Shown here: piece by piece, positions 19,257-29,264 of the stretch
Numbering within the stretch: position 1 is the first letter of the stretch
Layout: every line of letters begins with the position of its first letter
Assembly: GCF_020179605.1 (NCBI RefSeq)
Contig: NZ_JAINZO010000004.1
Coordinates: forward strand, 1 to 64,000
Direction: 5' to 3'
Length of the DNA stretch: 64,000 nucleotides
From: Geomonas agri
Lineage (GTDB): Bacteria > Desulfobacterota > Desulfuromonadia > Geobacterales > Geobacteraceae
Position numbers and translations under genes: made by a program
The notes under the pieces: model-generated
The model's database searches: none
Told to the model about the DNA's origin: nothing
Seen by the model: only the letters and a program-made list of their open reading frames with translations

Positions 19257-19667
19257 ATGCAACGACTCATATGTATTATGCTGTGGTGTGCCTGCTTACT
19301 TTTGACGGGTCCAACCCTTTCAGGAGCCGCATACTTTGACGGCATGGAGGCCTACCGGCTGGGCGATTACAAAACAGCCTTGCGGGAGTTCAAGGCATCG
19401 GATGACGATGTCAAATCACTATATATGCTTGGCGTAATGTTCGAAAAGGGCCATGGGGTAAAAATCGATTTTACCGAGGCTGCCGCCTGGTATCATAAAG
19501 CTGCCGACAAGGACAGTGCGCCGGCCCAGTACCGCTTGGGGCGTCTCTATGAACGGGGCCAGGGGGTCGAACAGAACCTCAATGAAGCCATTAAGCTGTA
19601 CAAGAAATCTTCGCGGCAGGGGAACCAGGACGCCAAACTTGCTTTGAAAAGAATTGAAACACCGTGA
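19257..19667 (+). CDS. small exported Sel1-repeat protein
   Basis: The 136-residue protein starts at the ATG six bases after GGAGGA; a GTG directly upstream is too close to the site. A signal peptide ends near residue 24 (LSGAA). It opens with FDGMEAYRLGDYKTALREFK, nearly the same layout as the protein at 1628, followed by two Sel1 units (LYMLGVMFEKGHGV, YRLGRLYERGQGV). It is probably a periplasmic binding protein and a paralog of the Sel1 genes at 1628 and 29626. It stands alone on the + strand. Confidence 0.83.
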   Translation: MQRLICIMLWCACLLLTGPTLSGAAYFDGMEAYRLGDYKTALREFKASDDDVKSLYMLGVMFEKGHGVKIDFTEAAAWYHKAADKDSAPAQYRLGRLYERGQGVEQNLNEAIKLYKKSSRQGNQDAKLALKRIETP

Positions 19668-19792
19668 TTTCTAATCCTATCCCGGACCCTTGATCAGGCA
19701 AAGCGTAAGCACCTGGTGTCCACACCGTAGATAGCCCTCTTATCGAGGCTTGGACGCCGATGCCGTCATCGGGTGCGTGCAAAAATCATGAC

Positions 19793-20243
19793 GTAGATTT
19801 CAAGGGCAGGAAGCCCAGTAACGAACCCCATACCTCCGATACCGACCTCGATGCCCGCCTCTATCGCAGGGTAGGACGAAAGAGGCAAAGTTGTCCTGCC
19901 AAAGACATACGTTGATGAAAATCGTAGCGGTCTGATCGTGAAGACCACGGTAACCTAAGTGAGTGATACCGGTGAGTGCGAAGCTACTAAAAGATGCTGC
20001 AGCGACTGACAGAACGACCCAACGCATGACCTTGGGCGCTGACAAGGAGTACGAGACCAAAGGGTTCGCTCAGTGACTGCGTCGGTACATTGCGTGTCCT
20101 GCCTGCCTTCTTCATACAGCCAAAGCCTTCTTGGATTGGTATTCCCACCATCGATTCCTGTAGTTCTTAAATAGAGAAGATCGCCACGAACTTGGCCTAC
20201 TGACCGCCACTTAACAACCTATTCCGAATGAGGAACCTCGGCC
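19793..20243 (+). pseudogene. decayed IS5-type transposase remnant
   Basis: No frame is open, but pieces of an IS5-family transposase can be read on the + strand in order: VDFKGRKPSNEPHTSDTDLD then ARLYRR; YVDENRSGLIVKTTVT; TLGADKEYETKGFA; and LFRMRNL near 20220. These match the DDE part of IS5 transposases in order and spacing, broken by stops and frameshifts. The N-terminal part and the terminal repeats were not found. The rest of the gap to 20446 shows nothing. Confidence 0.7.
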
Positions 20244-20446
20244 TTGTCGCCTGAGGCTGGAAAGATGCCTCTTGGGGGGCCTCTGGTTGACCAGTAACGA
20301 GTTGTAAAAGAGCAAAAACGGCTACAGTAGCGAGTAACGCTTCAAAAAATCACTGGTGGAGCGGTCGTCGCTTCACGTAGGGATGAACCTGTCATAATAC
20401 ACTGCAGCCATGTCGGTCCTAAACCTTCAGTGTCAATCGGGTTACT

Positions 20447-22774
20447 TTACGGTGCTGTCACCCGTAATCGTCGCCATTCCACGACCGCTAATGAAATCAG
20501 GGCAATTCCTCCTGCCACGCTGATAAGCAGGCCAATACGCACCTCTCGCGGCTCATAGTTCATTTCTAGTACGTGTTTCCCAGCGGGCCAAGGCACAGCT
20601 CTGACCGCATAATCAGCCCGCCATATCGGCACATCCCTGCCGTCTATTTTTGCACGCCAGCCAGGCCAATACGAGTCATTGACGACCAGAATACCATCTT
20701 CTTTTGAGACTGCCTCGATCCGCAGATGGTTGGACAGGCGAGTACTGGCGAGAACCGAGCCTGCCCCAAGAGCTCCTGCCGGTGATGCACCTTCGAGAAC
20801 TACCGATGCCCCCCCCCGTTCGAGAATGCCGGTCAACGCCTCCAGCGCTTCTTTTTCTCCTGGCACGAGTGTGACCTGCTCCGCAAACATTGCCCACGGA
20901 CGGTGAGGGACTTGCCATCCTGCAAAGTCCCAGTCGGGATTTTCCAGCACTTTGTTGCCACCTGTGCTCGCAGCCCTTGCCACCTCGGCTTCATTGTCAG
21001 AGTGCGGGTTCTTGATGATCACATGGGTCAGTGCATAGCGCCTCAAGGCGGTTAAGGCCTGGATGCCAAACTGGCGATTAAGAGTCGCTATCAACAGATC
21101 AAAGCGCCGGGGGCGCAGCCCGGTATAGGTATTGATTTGGTCAATGTGCGATGCAACATTGTATGACGGTGCTCCCATGTGGGATTGGCCGCCTGTCTGG
21201 GCGTCGAATTCGTCTATCCCCATCTGATAATTGTAGTTTTCTTCAAATGGTGTCACAATTCTGGTCGGCTCGCCGCTGATTGCGACTTTCTGCAAGGGCA
21301 ACGGGTCAAGGACGGAGCGAGTTCCTGCGTGCAATGCATAGTGCGCGCTGAAAAGCCCCTGTGCGAAGACCAGCCCTGCGGCAGCCGCGGGGAAGAGAGA
21401 GCGCGTTGCAGCCCAGTGCCCAGCAGCGGCGATCAGGCAAGCAAGCGCAAGGAGCGGCACGCCTGCGTGAACCAGTCCTCTCGCAAGATTACGGATCGCC
21501 TGCGGTGCAGCGCCATTGGCAGCGGTTCCCGTCAATAATGTTTCGAGTCCCTGCCAGTTGGGCAGCAGCAGCGCCAGCCCTAGACATGCAAAGCCGACGC
21601 CTGCAGCAAACAGCAAACATAGTTTTGAAGGGCGCTGTGCGATCCGCTCGGCGCCGAAAGCGGCCAGCAGTGAGAGACAGAGGGTTAGGGGACCGACCAT
21701 TTTTTCAGCGTATCGAAACTTGCCCCATACCGGCATGAGATGTGTGAGCTGTTCTGCCCCGAGGCTGGTGCCAAGCGCCAACCAGAGTGCTATCAGGGTT
21801 GAAACACCGAGTATCCTAGTTATGCGTGAATGCGCTACCCCTGCGAGCGCCAGCAGAAGCATGCATGCCCCCATATGTACGCTGGGCAAGAAAGGCATCT
21901 CCAGCCCCGGCCTGGCAAGCCCGCCAAGCCACATGAATACAGGCCATTTGGTCACCCCTTGGCCGGGACTGCCGAAAAAACCCGGCGCGATAAACTCAAG
22001 AATGCGCCATGGCGGAAGAGCCCACTGCAGCCGGTCGAATAAGTCCAGATCAACCCCGCGGGTGGTTTCGCGTAAAAACAGCAGCGTCGGGACCAGTTGC
22101 AGGCCGGACAGCGCGGTTCCGACGGCTATGCCTGTCAGGGCTCTCCTGAAACCGCGCCCCGCCCCCCCCTCCAAAGCCAGCGCCGTGCCGAGCAACAGCG
22201 CAACGATTGTCCATTGGGGGTCTCCCGCGAGATGCATCGCTGCCGTTGCTGCGGCAGCGATGACAACACCAAAGCGGCGCTCGTCGCCAGCCCCCCTGAT
22301 TGCCGCAATGCACCACGGGGCCGTGGCTGCGGCGCACAGGTACTGGGTATTTGAGCTCAATCCAAGCACATACCCAGAAAGGCCGAAGCCGAGGCCGGCC
22401 AGCGCGGCTGCTCCGTATGAAACACCGAGCAGGCGGGCCAGGAGCGCGCCACCGATGGCGGCCAGCATGATGTAAATGGTTATAAAAACATCCAAACCAG
22501 CCTGGGGGAACAGGAATGCACCGATCACGGATACAGGATGGAGAACACCGTGCATCAGCTGCGCGAAGAGAGGAATGCCGAGTACTTCATACGGGTTCCA
22601 GAGCGGCAGTTGAAGATTTCGTAGTGCATCTACGACGAGCGGCCGGATCGGCTGGAACAGTTTCGAGGAGTCGCGCCAGACGAGGGTGTGACCTGTTGCA
22701 AGCACCACCAACGCAGGGGTAACCGCCCCTACCGCCACTGCGGTAATCCAGATGAGAAAATTGCGCCTTGACAT
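20447..22774 (-). CDS. YfhO-like polytopic GT-C membrane protein
   Basis: The 775-residue protein has about a dozen membrane segments in residues 1-460 and a final one near the C-terminus (GLLISVAGGIALISLAVV). The N-terminal GHTLVWRDSSKLFQPIRP, NPYEVLGIPLFAQ and YRGPLxL-type loops, and the C-terminal NDSYWPGWRAKIDG and YAVRAVPWPAGKH signatures, mark the YfhO family. YfhO proteins are implicated in adding sugars to envelope polymers. It is flanked by IS remnants on both sides and has no close operon partner. It adds a seventh GT-C-type protein to the region. Confidence 0.85.
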   Translation of the reverse strand: MSRRNFLIWITAVAVGAVTPALVVLATGHTLVWRDSSKLFQPIRPLVVDALRNLQLPLWNPYEVLGIPLFAQLMHGVLHPVSVIGAFLFPQAGLDVFITIYIMLAAIGGALLARLLGVSYGAAALAGLGFGLSGYVLGLSSNTQYLCAAATAPWCIAAIRGAGDERRFGVVIAAAATAAMHLAGDPQWTIVALLLGTALALEGGAGRGFRRALTGIAVGTALSGLQLVPTLLFLRETTRGVDLDLFDRLQWALPPWRILEFIAPGFFGSPGQGVTKWPVFMWLGGLARPGLEMPFLPSVHMGACMLLLALAGVAHSRITRILGVSTLIALWLALGTSLGAEQLTHLMPVWGKFRYAEKMVGPLTLCLSLLAAFGAERIAQRPSKLCLLFAAGVGFACLGLALLLPNWQGLETLLTGTAANGAAPQAIRNLARGLVHAGVPLLALACLIAAAGHWAATRSLFPAAAAGLVFAQGLFSAHYALHAGTRSVLDPLPLQKVAISGEPTRIVTPFEENYNYQMGIDEFDAQTGGQSHMGAPSYNVASHIDQINTYTGLRPRRFDLLIATLNRQFGIQALTALRRYALTHVIIKNPHSDNEAEVARAASTGGNKVLENPDWDFAGWQVPHRPWAMFAEQVTLVPGEKEALEALTGILERGGASVVLEGASPAGALGAGSVLASTRLSNHLRIEAVSKEDGILVVNDSYWPGWRAKIDGRDVPIWRADYAVRAVPWPAGKHVLEMNYEPREVRIGLLISVAGGIALISLAVVEWRRLRVTAP

Positions 22775-22939
22775 GAATTCTTTCTATCATCTTTCATGGA
22801 ACCATTTCCAGAGAAATCGATTGAGGAGGGTAGAGCGTTATTGCGTACTGTTGGCTTGCCAATATGTGGCAAAGGATGCTAGTATGCCCAAGATAGTTTC
22901 CGCGGCCCTTGGGCGGCATCAAAAGACAGGGAGTACACA

Positions 22940-23692
22940 ATGAAGCACTATGTAAACAGGTTATTTTTTTCTCTTATTCTCTCTATGTCGGTTGCAGGAA
23001 CCTGCGCAGCTGCAGTGCAGGAAGCAGAGCAGGCAAAACCTGATGGGAGGCCGGGGATGGGTAACGATGTGGCTACCGGCATCGGCGGTAAGATCGTCGA
23101 AACGATGACAAGCGGTGACTATACATATGTTAACCTGGAAAAAGACGGGAAGAATGGCTGGGCGGCGTTCCCTGCAATGCCTTTGGCTGTGGGACAAGAG
23201 ATTAGCGCCGTCAATTGCACACCGATGATGAATTTTCAGTCCAAAGCCCTCAACCGCACCTTCGATAAGATCATGTTCTGCAACAGAATATTGACGCCCG
23301 CCGAGGCGGAATTGCTCAATAAGAAGTCAATGGGCAGCAATGTGGCTGTGCCAATCTCTACAGAAAAGATCGTGATCGATCAGTCAAAGGGTGAGAACAT
23401 GTATACCGTAGCCCAATGCTATGAACAGAGCGTTGATCTGGACAAGAAACTGGTCACAGTAAAGGCGAAGGTAATGAAGGTTTCTAGTGGGATAATGGGC
23501 AAAAACTGGATACATCTGCAGGATGGAACGGGTGAAGCGTTCAGCAAGACCAACGACTTGGTGGTCACCTCTAAGGAACTCCCTAAGGCAGGTGATGTAA
23601 TTATCATTTCCGGCACACTCTTCAGGAATAAAGATTTCGGATCGGGTTATAAGTACAAAGTGATATTAGAAGAAGCGACAATCAAGAAATAA
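22940..23692 (+). CDS. exported OB-fold protein
   Basis: The 250-residue protein starts after GGGAGTACACA. It has a signal peptide (residues 1-25, ending in CAAA). Two similar OB-like halves follow: residues 50-115 (GGKIVETMTSGDYTYVNLEK) and residues 150-250 (LVTVKAKVMKVSSGIMGKNW, IHLQDGTGEA, PKAGDVIIISGTL). Such predicted nucleic-acid-type OB proteins are common in Geobacter exported gene sets, often near cytochromes, and their true ligand is unknown. It stands alone between the YfhO gene and the ISL3 remnant. Confidence 0.8.
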   Translation: MKHYVNRLFFSLILSMSVAGTCAAAVQEAEQAKPDGRPGMGNDVATGIGGKIVETMTSGDYTYVNLEKDGKNGWAAFPAMPLAVGQEISAVNCTPMMNFQSKALNRTFDKIMFCNRILTPAEAELLNKKSMGSNVAVPISTEKIVIDQSKGENMYTVAQCYEQSVDLDKKLVTVKAKVMKVSSGIMGKNWIHLQDGTGEAFSKTNDLVVTSKELPKAGDVIIISGTLFRNKDFGSGYKYKVILEEATIKK

Positions 23693-23790
23693 ATGTTCTT
23701 CTGAGAATTCCGCGAGGATTTATAAACGACAGCGGCAGCACTGCTGTATCTAGATGGTCCCCACCAATCTCGATACGCAGGAGGCTGCCG

Positions 23791-25002
23791 TTGTCAGTTT
23801 GTGACTACATTTCAATCGCTGGAGGCTGGGAAGGATATCGTGTAGCTGAACTCGGTCCATCGAGGGACGGCAACCAGAAACGCATTGAACTCGAGTTGGG
23901 TCCACCATTCGAGGCAATATGGTCTCAGTCCCCTGTGGTCAACACGGTTCTACGGTATATTAAAACGCAAAGAGGACCTGGCGCGACCGGCCAACCTCTG
24001 GATGCTCAGACCTTTCTGGTCGTTCTTCTACAAAACTGTTGTGTCCGCACGGTGGGCCTGCTCTTAAGAATCTTTCCTGGGGGGAAATATGCGAGGGTTA
24101 CTACTAGGCTGGCAGCAAGCGTCGCCAAGCTTTGCGATTTCGTTGCTATAAAGCGCTGCATATATGGGTTTATCGTGGAACCAGATGAAGGACGATTGAC
24201 AAGCGCTCGCCGAGAGATCGAGTTGGAACCGTCGATCCGTCTATGGTCGAGGTCATCGGATGGACGAATTCGCTCTGTACAAGGGACATCGCTACACAAC
24301 GGTAATAGTCGAGCCGAGCCGGAAGGAAGTACTCTGTATAGGTAAAGGCAGGAGTAGGGAGAGCATTCGCCCTTTCTTCAACTTGTTAGGCGAAGACGGA
24401 TGCGAACGGTTGAAAGCCGTCGTTATGGACATAATGGTCTCCATGAGGAGGAGAACAAAGAGCACTCCCCGCAAGCCAAGAGCGTCAGCGACCTCTTCCA
24501 CTCTGCCGCAAAATTTCGCAGAGAAGTAATAGACAGAGTTCGGTGGATGAAGCAAGCAGGCTAAGAAAAGACAAGAAAGTAAGAAAGGTTGTAGAAACAG
24601 CACGATGGCTATTGCTCTTCGCAACAGCTGAAAACGCCAAAGACGCAGACATGCTTCGCCTCCAAAAGCTGTTTGAGGCCAACAACAATTTCTTCACGGT
24701 TTAACTACTTAAGGAAGACTTCATGAAACTATGAAGCCCCCCATGTCTCGAAGAGGCTGAGATGTTTTGGGGTCAGTGGAGCCGAAGGGCGCTGGAGAGT
24801 GGAAAATCCGCTGGCGCTTTTTACCCGGCGGCTCGAACTACCAGAGAGGGATTCTAAACCAATGCCAGTGGCCGCTCCAAACAGGCAGCTTCGAAGGGCA
24901 CAAACAACAAGATCAAAGTAATCAAGATAATGGCTCACGGCTTCCGGGGCCACGATTACTTCTTTCTCAAGATAAGAGCAGCTTTCCCTGAAATTACCGG
25001 AT
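23791..25002 (+). pseudogene. ISL3-family transposase pseudogene
   Basis: Pieces of an ISL3 transposase run in order through different frames: GWEGYRVAEL (23823), KYARVTTRLAASVAKLCDF (about 24085), MDEFALYKGHRYTTVIVEP with GRSRESIRPFF (24260), VSDLFHSAAKFRREVIDRVR (24490), LRKDKKVRKVVETARWLLL (24560), CQWPLQTGSFEG (24860) and NNKIKVIKIMAHGFRG to a stop at 25000. The order covers the whole family length of about 400 residues, so a nearly full element was inserted and then broken by several frameshifts and stops. Terminal inverted repeats were not recognised. It lies just beyond the 3' end of the GT-C gene at 25100. Confidence 0.85.
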
Positions 25003-25099
25003 GAACCGAAATAAAGGCCCTTTGTCAGTTTATCCGGAGAAGGGATGGCCGCTACACACAAGCCGGGAACTGTTGCAAAGACCCGGCTTGTGTTTCTTT

Positions 25100-26785
25100 T
25101 CAATTTCCCTGGTCTGGCTGCTTCGTGATTTCACTGAAAGAGTTAATATCACGTGTCAGCTTCAGGTTCGCTTGGTATGCCTTATTTCGAGGATCGAGGC
25201 GTACCGCGGTTTCAAAACTCAGTAGCGCTTCATTCATCCGCCCAGTGTTTGCCTGAGCGTTACCCAAGTTGAACCAGGCTTTAGCGAGTTGAGGATTCAG
25301 CTTTATCGCCATGCGAAACTGCTCAATGGCACTGTCCGTCAAGCCTTTGGTGCCATAGGCTGCACCCAGATTGTTGTGCGTGTTGGCGACGTCATTTCGC
25401 GGCCCGGAACCCTCCCGGAGTTTTATAGCAGGAGGGTACAGTCTCAATGCAGTTCTGAACTGGTTAATGGCCTCGTCTACCAGTCCCCTCTGTAGTAGCC
25501 CTTCTCCGAAACCATCGTGGGTCAGGGCCACAGCCGGAGCCTTTTTCACCGCATCGCCCCAAAGCGTGAAACTGTCCTGCCAGACACCAATTCTGAGGGA
25601 GCTGACAACGGCGCATGCGACGATCAACCCGGCCATTAAGAGCACGCGCAGCATGGACCTTCCGGAGCCTACCCATTCCTTCCAGGTGACGCTGGGCAGC
25701 ACCGTGCCACTCAAATATGCCGCAGCGCCCAGCATCGGAAAGTAAAGATAGCGGTCGTTCATCAAGGTTACGATGGGAACGATCTGGCTTACCGGGATCA
25801 GGCCTACGAAGAAGAGCGCATACCAGAAGAAGTGTTCCCTTTTCTGCCGGTAGAGCCACCATCCAAGCCAGATCAACATAGCGCACGCCCCAGCAGCCAA
25901 CGCTACTGCTGCATCAATACCGCTCTTGATCGGCACATCATAGAAGGCACTTAGATCAGTAGGCCAAAAGACAAGACGCAGGTAACTGAGCAGTACTGGG
26001 ATCATCGTCAAAAATGTGGCAAAGGGGCTGCCGCCGTGATACGTGGTTATACCGCCATGTGTTTCCGAGTGGCTGATCAGGGCTATGAAAACGGTCCAAG
26101 CGGCAAGGGCCATGAACGGAACCACGGCGACAATGCTTTTTTTGAGACATCGCCCGCCGCCGTAGCACAGGTCGAAAAGAAGGATGACCAGCGGCATGAC
26201 CACAACCACTGATTTCGTCAACAGCGCCGCAAGGAAAGAGATCAATGATAGCAGGTACCAGCCCCGTGTGGAGCCTCCGCTACCCTCTCGGTACTCACGG
26301 TAGCAGCTCAGGCTGGCCAGAAAGAAGGACATCGCCAGCACGGTCTTCCTCTCCGCGGCCCAGACGACCGTTTCGACCTGCACCGGGTGCAGCAGGAAGA
26401 TCAGGCTAGCAAAGAATATCCATATTCTCTCCCCTGCTAACCGTCGGAGGAACGCATACAGCAGCAAGCCGTTGAGCGTGTGCAGCACTATGTTGGTGAG
26501 AATGAATCCGAAAGGCCGCATCCCCCAAATTTCGTAGTCGATCATATAGGAAACGAGGTGGAGTGGAGCGTAGTTGCCGAGGGAAAAGGTTGTGAACGCC
26601 GCTTTCAGGTGTTCAGCTGTCAGCCCCCTGATGGCGTCGTTTTCCAGAATATACTGCCGGTCATCCCAATTTATCAGGAAATCATGACCCAGCGCCGGCC
26701 AGAAGAGTGCCAGCGATAGGGCTGACAGTAGAGCCAATGAAAAGTAAAAAAACAGCTTATCGTTTGAACTGCTACTGTTAGGCAT
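25100..26785 (-). CDS. TMTC-like GT-C membrane protein with C-terminal TPRs
   Basis: The 561-residue protein has about ten membrane segments and the first-loop motif INWDDRQYILENDAI. The marks HPVQVETVVWAAERKTVL and LMNDRYLYFPMLG make it the nearest relative of the protein at 16955. About three TPRs follow (ANTHNNLGAAYGTKGLTDSA, AKAWFNLGNAQANTGRMNEA). A short Ser-rich stretch precedes the first membrane segment. Role as a lipid-phosphate-sugar-dependent transferase is inferred. It is separated from the other GT-C genes by the YfhO gene and IS debris. Confidence 0.74.
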   Translation of the reverse strand: MPNSSSSNDKLFFYFSLALLSALSLALFWPALGHDFLINWDDRQYILENDAIRGLTAEHLKAAFTTFSLGNYAPLHLVSYMIDYEIWGMRPFGFILTNIVLHTLNGLLLYAFLRRLAGERIWIFFASLIFLLHPVQVETVVWAAERKTVLAMSFFLASLSCYREYREGSGGSTRGWYLLSLISFLAALLTKSVVVVMPLVILLFDLCYGGGRCLKKSIVAVVPFMALAAWTVFIALISHSETHGGITTYHGGSPFATFLTMIPVLLSYLRLVFWPTDLSAFYDVPIKSGIDAAVALAAGACAMLIWLGWWLYRQKREHFFWYALFFVGLIPVSQIVPIVTLMNDRYLYFPMLGAAAYLSGTVLPSVTWKEWVGSGRSMLRVLLMAGLIVACAVVSSLRIGVWQDSFTLWGDAVKKAPAVALTHDGFGEGLLQRGLVDEAINQFRTALRLYPPAIKLREGSGPRNDVANTHNNLGAAYGTKGLTDSAIEQFRMAIKLNPQLAKAWFNLGNAQANTGRMNEALLSFETAVRLDPRNKAYQANLKLTRDINSFSEITKQPDQGN

Positions 26786-26948
26786 GTCTATAACGTGGGC
26801 ACCTTGGCTGGTCTAAACTCTGTGTTGAATGCATTGGGTACATGCCTTATTTCGATCACGGCGTCTGGCTCAATTCTTGCTGATAATTTTACAGTTATCT
26901 GCTTGTATTTTACTCAATGAATTAATGCGGCACCTGACCCGTTGTTTA

Positions 26949-28811
26949 TCAAGGCGTGGGTTTGTCTTGTGACAGTGTCTGAAGCATTTGTTTTGCCGAA
27001 AGGTTCCCCTGCTGCGCCGAACGATTGAACCATTCTAGTGCCTTCTGGTGGTCAATCTGAACACCCAGACCATATTCATACAGAGTTCCTAAATTGTACG
27101 ACGCCATGGAATTCTCCTGTTCAGCTGCCTTAGTGTACCACGTGAACGCTGTGGAATAGGATTGCCCGACACCGTCACCCCGGGCATATAAATTGCCGAG
27201 ATTGAACTGTGCATCACTATCGCCCTTTTCGGCGGCTCTTTGGTACCACTTGGCAGCAATGTCAAACTCTCGCTTGCCACACAATCCATTTTCAGTGAGG
27301 TATCCTAGCATAGCTTCCGCCTTAGTGTGACCCGCCTGTGCCGCCTGAGTCAGCAGGATAACAGCCTGAGCCGAATTGCGCTGCCCTCCCATACCGGAGT
27401 GATAGAGCATGCCAAGACGGTAGCTGGCGTCGACAATGCCGTTATCGGCAGCCTTTTTCAACCATACTGCCGCATTTGCTTCGTTCCTTTTTACACCAAT
27501 TCCCTCAAGGAACATCAAGCCGAGACGATACGAGGCGAGAACATTACCTTGTTCCGCGGCCTTCTGATACCACTCTACTGCTGCGGCCTCATCCTTCACA
27601 ACACCCTGTCCTAGCTCAAGCATAACCCCTAGGTGATACTGGGAATCTGCCCTACCCTGCTCCGCAGATTTTTGATACCAACGTGCCGCTTCGGTTGGGT
27701 TTCTGTCCATGCCACGACCTTCCTCAAGAAGTAAACCCAATTGGTACTGGGCATCACTTTGCCCCTGTTCCGCGGCCTTGCGGTACCATACTGCAGCCAA
27801 AGATTCGCTTTTCTCAAGCACATGACCTTCCTGAAACATCCCTGCCAAATGGTATTGCGCTATCGCTAATCCCTTGTCTGCGGCCATTTTGATCAAGTCA
27901 GCGGCCTGAGCATGATCTTTATTCAGGAGACGACCTTCCTCGAGCATCAACGCCTTGGCGTAGAGAGCTTCAACCAAGCCTTGTCTGGCAGCCATTGAAA
28001 TCAATTCTGTTGCACGGGCCTCATCTTTGTTCAGATCCCGCCCGTCCAGCAGCATCTTCCCCAGACGTAATTGAGCCTCGGCAAGCCCCAGCTCGACGGC
28101 TTTATTCAGCCACTCGACAGACTGCACCATATCTTTCTCACCGCCGCGCCCCTCCTGCAGCATCACAGACAAATGGTATTGGGCCTCAGCGTTACCCTTT
28201 TCGGCAGCTTTCCGGAACCAACCGACTGCGGCAGTTTCATCTTTCAGCACACCACTTCCCCGTTCGTACAACAGCCCGAGACGGTAGCACGCCGGGGTAA
28301 TCCCCTTATCGGCCGCTTCCCTGTACCACGTAGCAGCTCTTGCCGGGTTTAGCGCAATACCGTTCCCTTCCTCATAGAGCAGCGCCAATCGATACTGTCC
28401 CATAGCGTGCCCCTGCACTGCTGACCTAATAAACCACTGAGCTGCAGCCTTTTCATTTTTTTCAGCACCTTTACCCTCCAGATACAACAGTCCCAGTTCA
28501 TAACATGCATCAGGGTCATCCAGATCTGCCGCCTTACTGAGCCAATAAGCAGCTGTACGATCGTTACGCGGCACCCCTCGCCCTTCACGGTAAATTTTGC
28601 CAAGTGATGTCATGGCGATCGGATCTTTATCAACGGTTGCCCGTCGAACGATTTCGGCCATTCCCGACATTTTCGACAGTATGCCTAGTGCCTGATCATC
28701 AACACTGTCGGCACATGCAGGTTCCGGAATTGCTAGCCTGACGACGATCAATACAACTGCAATACATGTCGTGGCACCAACGGCTGTGTAGTATTTTGGG
28801 GACATGATCAT
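26949..28811 (-). CDS. large exported protein with 15 Sel1 repeats
   Basis: The 620-residue protein starts at MIMSPK after AAGGACGTAA. A signal peptide or membrane anchor covers residues 5-35. From about residue 65 to the end it has 15 full 36-residue Sel1 units and a partial one, each with the YxLGxLYxxGxGV and WYxKAAExG pattern, forming a long superhelix. Units 6 and 7 diverge (TELISMAARQGL, ADLIKMAADKGL). It should be a periplasmic protein-binding scaffold. It is the longest of four Sel1-type proteins in the region and lacks the N-terminal DYxxA unit of the others. Confidence 0.88.
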   Translation of the reverse strand: MIMSPKYYTAVGATTCIAVVLIVVRLAIPEPACADSVDDQALGILSKMSGMAEIVRRATVDKDPIAMTSLGKIYREGRGVPRNDRTAAYWLSKAADLDDPDACYELGLLYLEGKGAEKNEKAAAQWFIRSAVQGHAMGQYRLALLYEEGNGIALNPARAATWYREAADKGITPACYRLGLLYERGSGVLKDETAAVGWFRKAAEKGNAEAQYHLSVMLQEGRGGEKDMVQSVEWLNKAVELGLAEAQLRLGKMLLDGRDLNKDEARATELISMAARQGLVEALYAKALMLEEGRLLNKDHAQAADLIKMAADKGLAIAQYHLAGMFQEGHVLEKSESLAAVWYRKAAEQGQSDAQYQLGLLLEEGRGMDRNPTEAARWYQKSAEQGRADSQYHLGVMLELGQGVVKDEAAAVEWYQKAAEQGNVLASYRLGLMFLEGIGVKRNEANAAVWLKKAADNGIVDASYRLGMLYHSGMGGQRNSAQAVILLTQAAQAGHTKAEAMLGYLTENGLCGKREFDIAAKWYQRAAEKGDSDAQFNLGNLYARGDGVGQSYSTAFTWYTKAAEQENSMASYNLGTLYEYGLGVQIDHQKALEWFNRSAQQGNLSAKQMLQTLSQDKPTP

Positions 28812-29264
28812 TTACGTCCTTCTGCTTCATAGATGATACAAGAGGGGACATCGTGTGTTTCAGCGGTTATAACACCACTGCAGACGCGCTGGCTACTGGT
28901 GAAGATGATACATCTTCTAGTATTTATTTAATTTACTGTCAAAAAATTAATACTTCCCGGCAGAGACAGCGGCATTGCTGGCCCTTCGAGACGGCCTGCT
29001 CCCAACCGATTCGGTCAAAATAAAAACCAAAATTGCAATGGCAAAGCATGCTTTAGGAACTATCGAACTCGAGTCCCTACCAGAGATAGAAGGGTACCTC
29101 TAGAAAGGTACCTCGTTAACCCAATGGTGTCCCATGACACACATAAGAAATGGAGCTCTAATAACTGCTGATGATATATTGAGTTCGCCAAAATAGCAAT
29201 ACAAACAACGAGATCGGAGCCGTGACCCATAGTAGCATAGTGCTAAATCGGGTGATAGCACTTT
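28812..29264. other. intergenic region, no gene seen
   Basis: Apart from the promoter at 28914-28942, nothing firm was found. A paired GGTACC motif occurs near 29094 and 29108. It is AT-rich compared with its surroundings and may be further IS debris beyond recognition. Confidence 0.35.
28914..28942 (-). promoter_or_regulatory. candidate sigma-70 promoter for the 15-repeat Sel1 gene
   Basis: On the - strand TTGACA (28942-28937) is followed after 17 bases by TAGAAG (28919-28914), within a strongly AT-rich stretch. It lies about 100 bases upstream of the start codon at 28811. The -10 match is weak (4 of 6). Confidence 0.4.

Noticed and set aside
24729-25103. Leftward 124-codon frame
   Set aside because: It is antisense to the C-terminal part of the ISL3 transposase remnant and has no ribosome site.
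26949-28811. DNA-level tandem repeat in the Sel1 gene
   Set aside because: The 36-residue units repeat at protein level but have diverged at DNA level; this is normal for Sel1 proteins.
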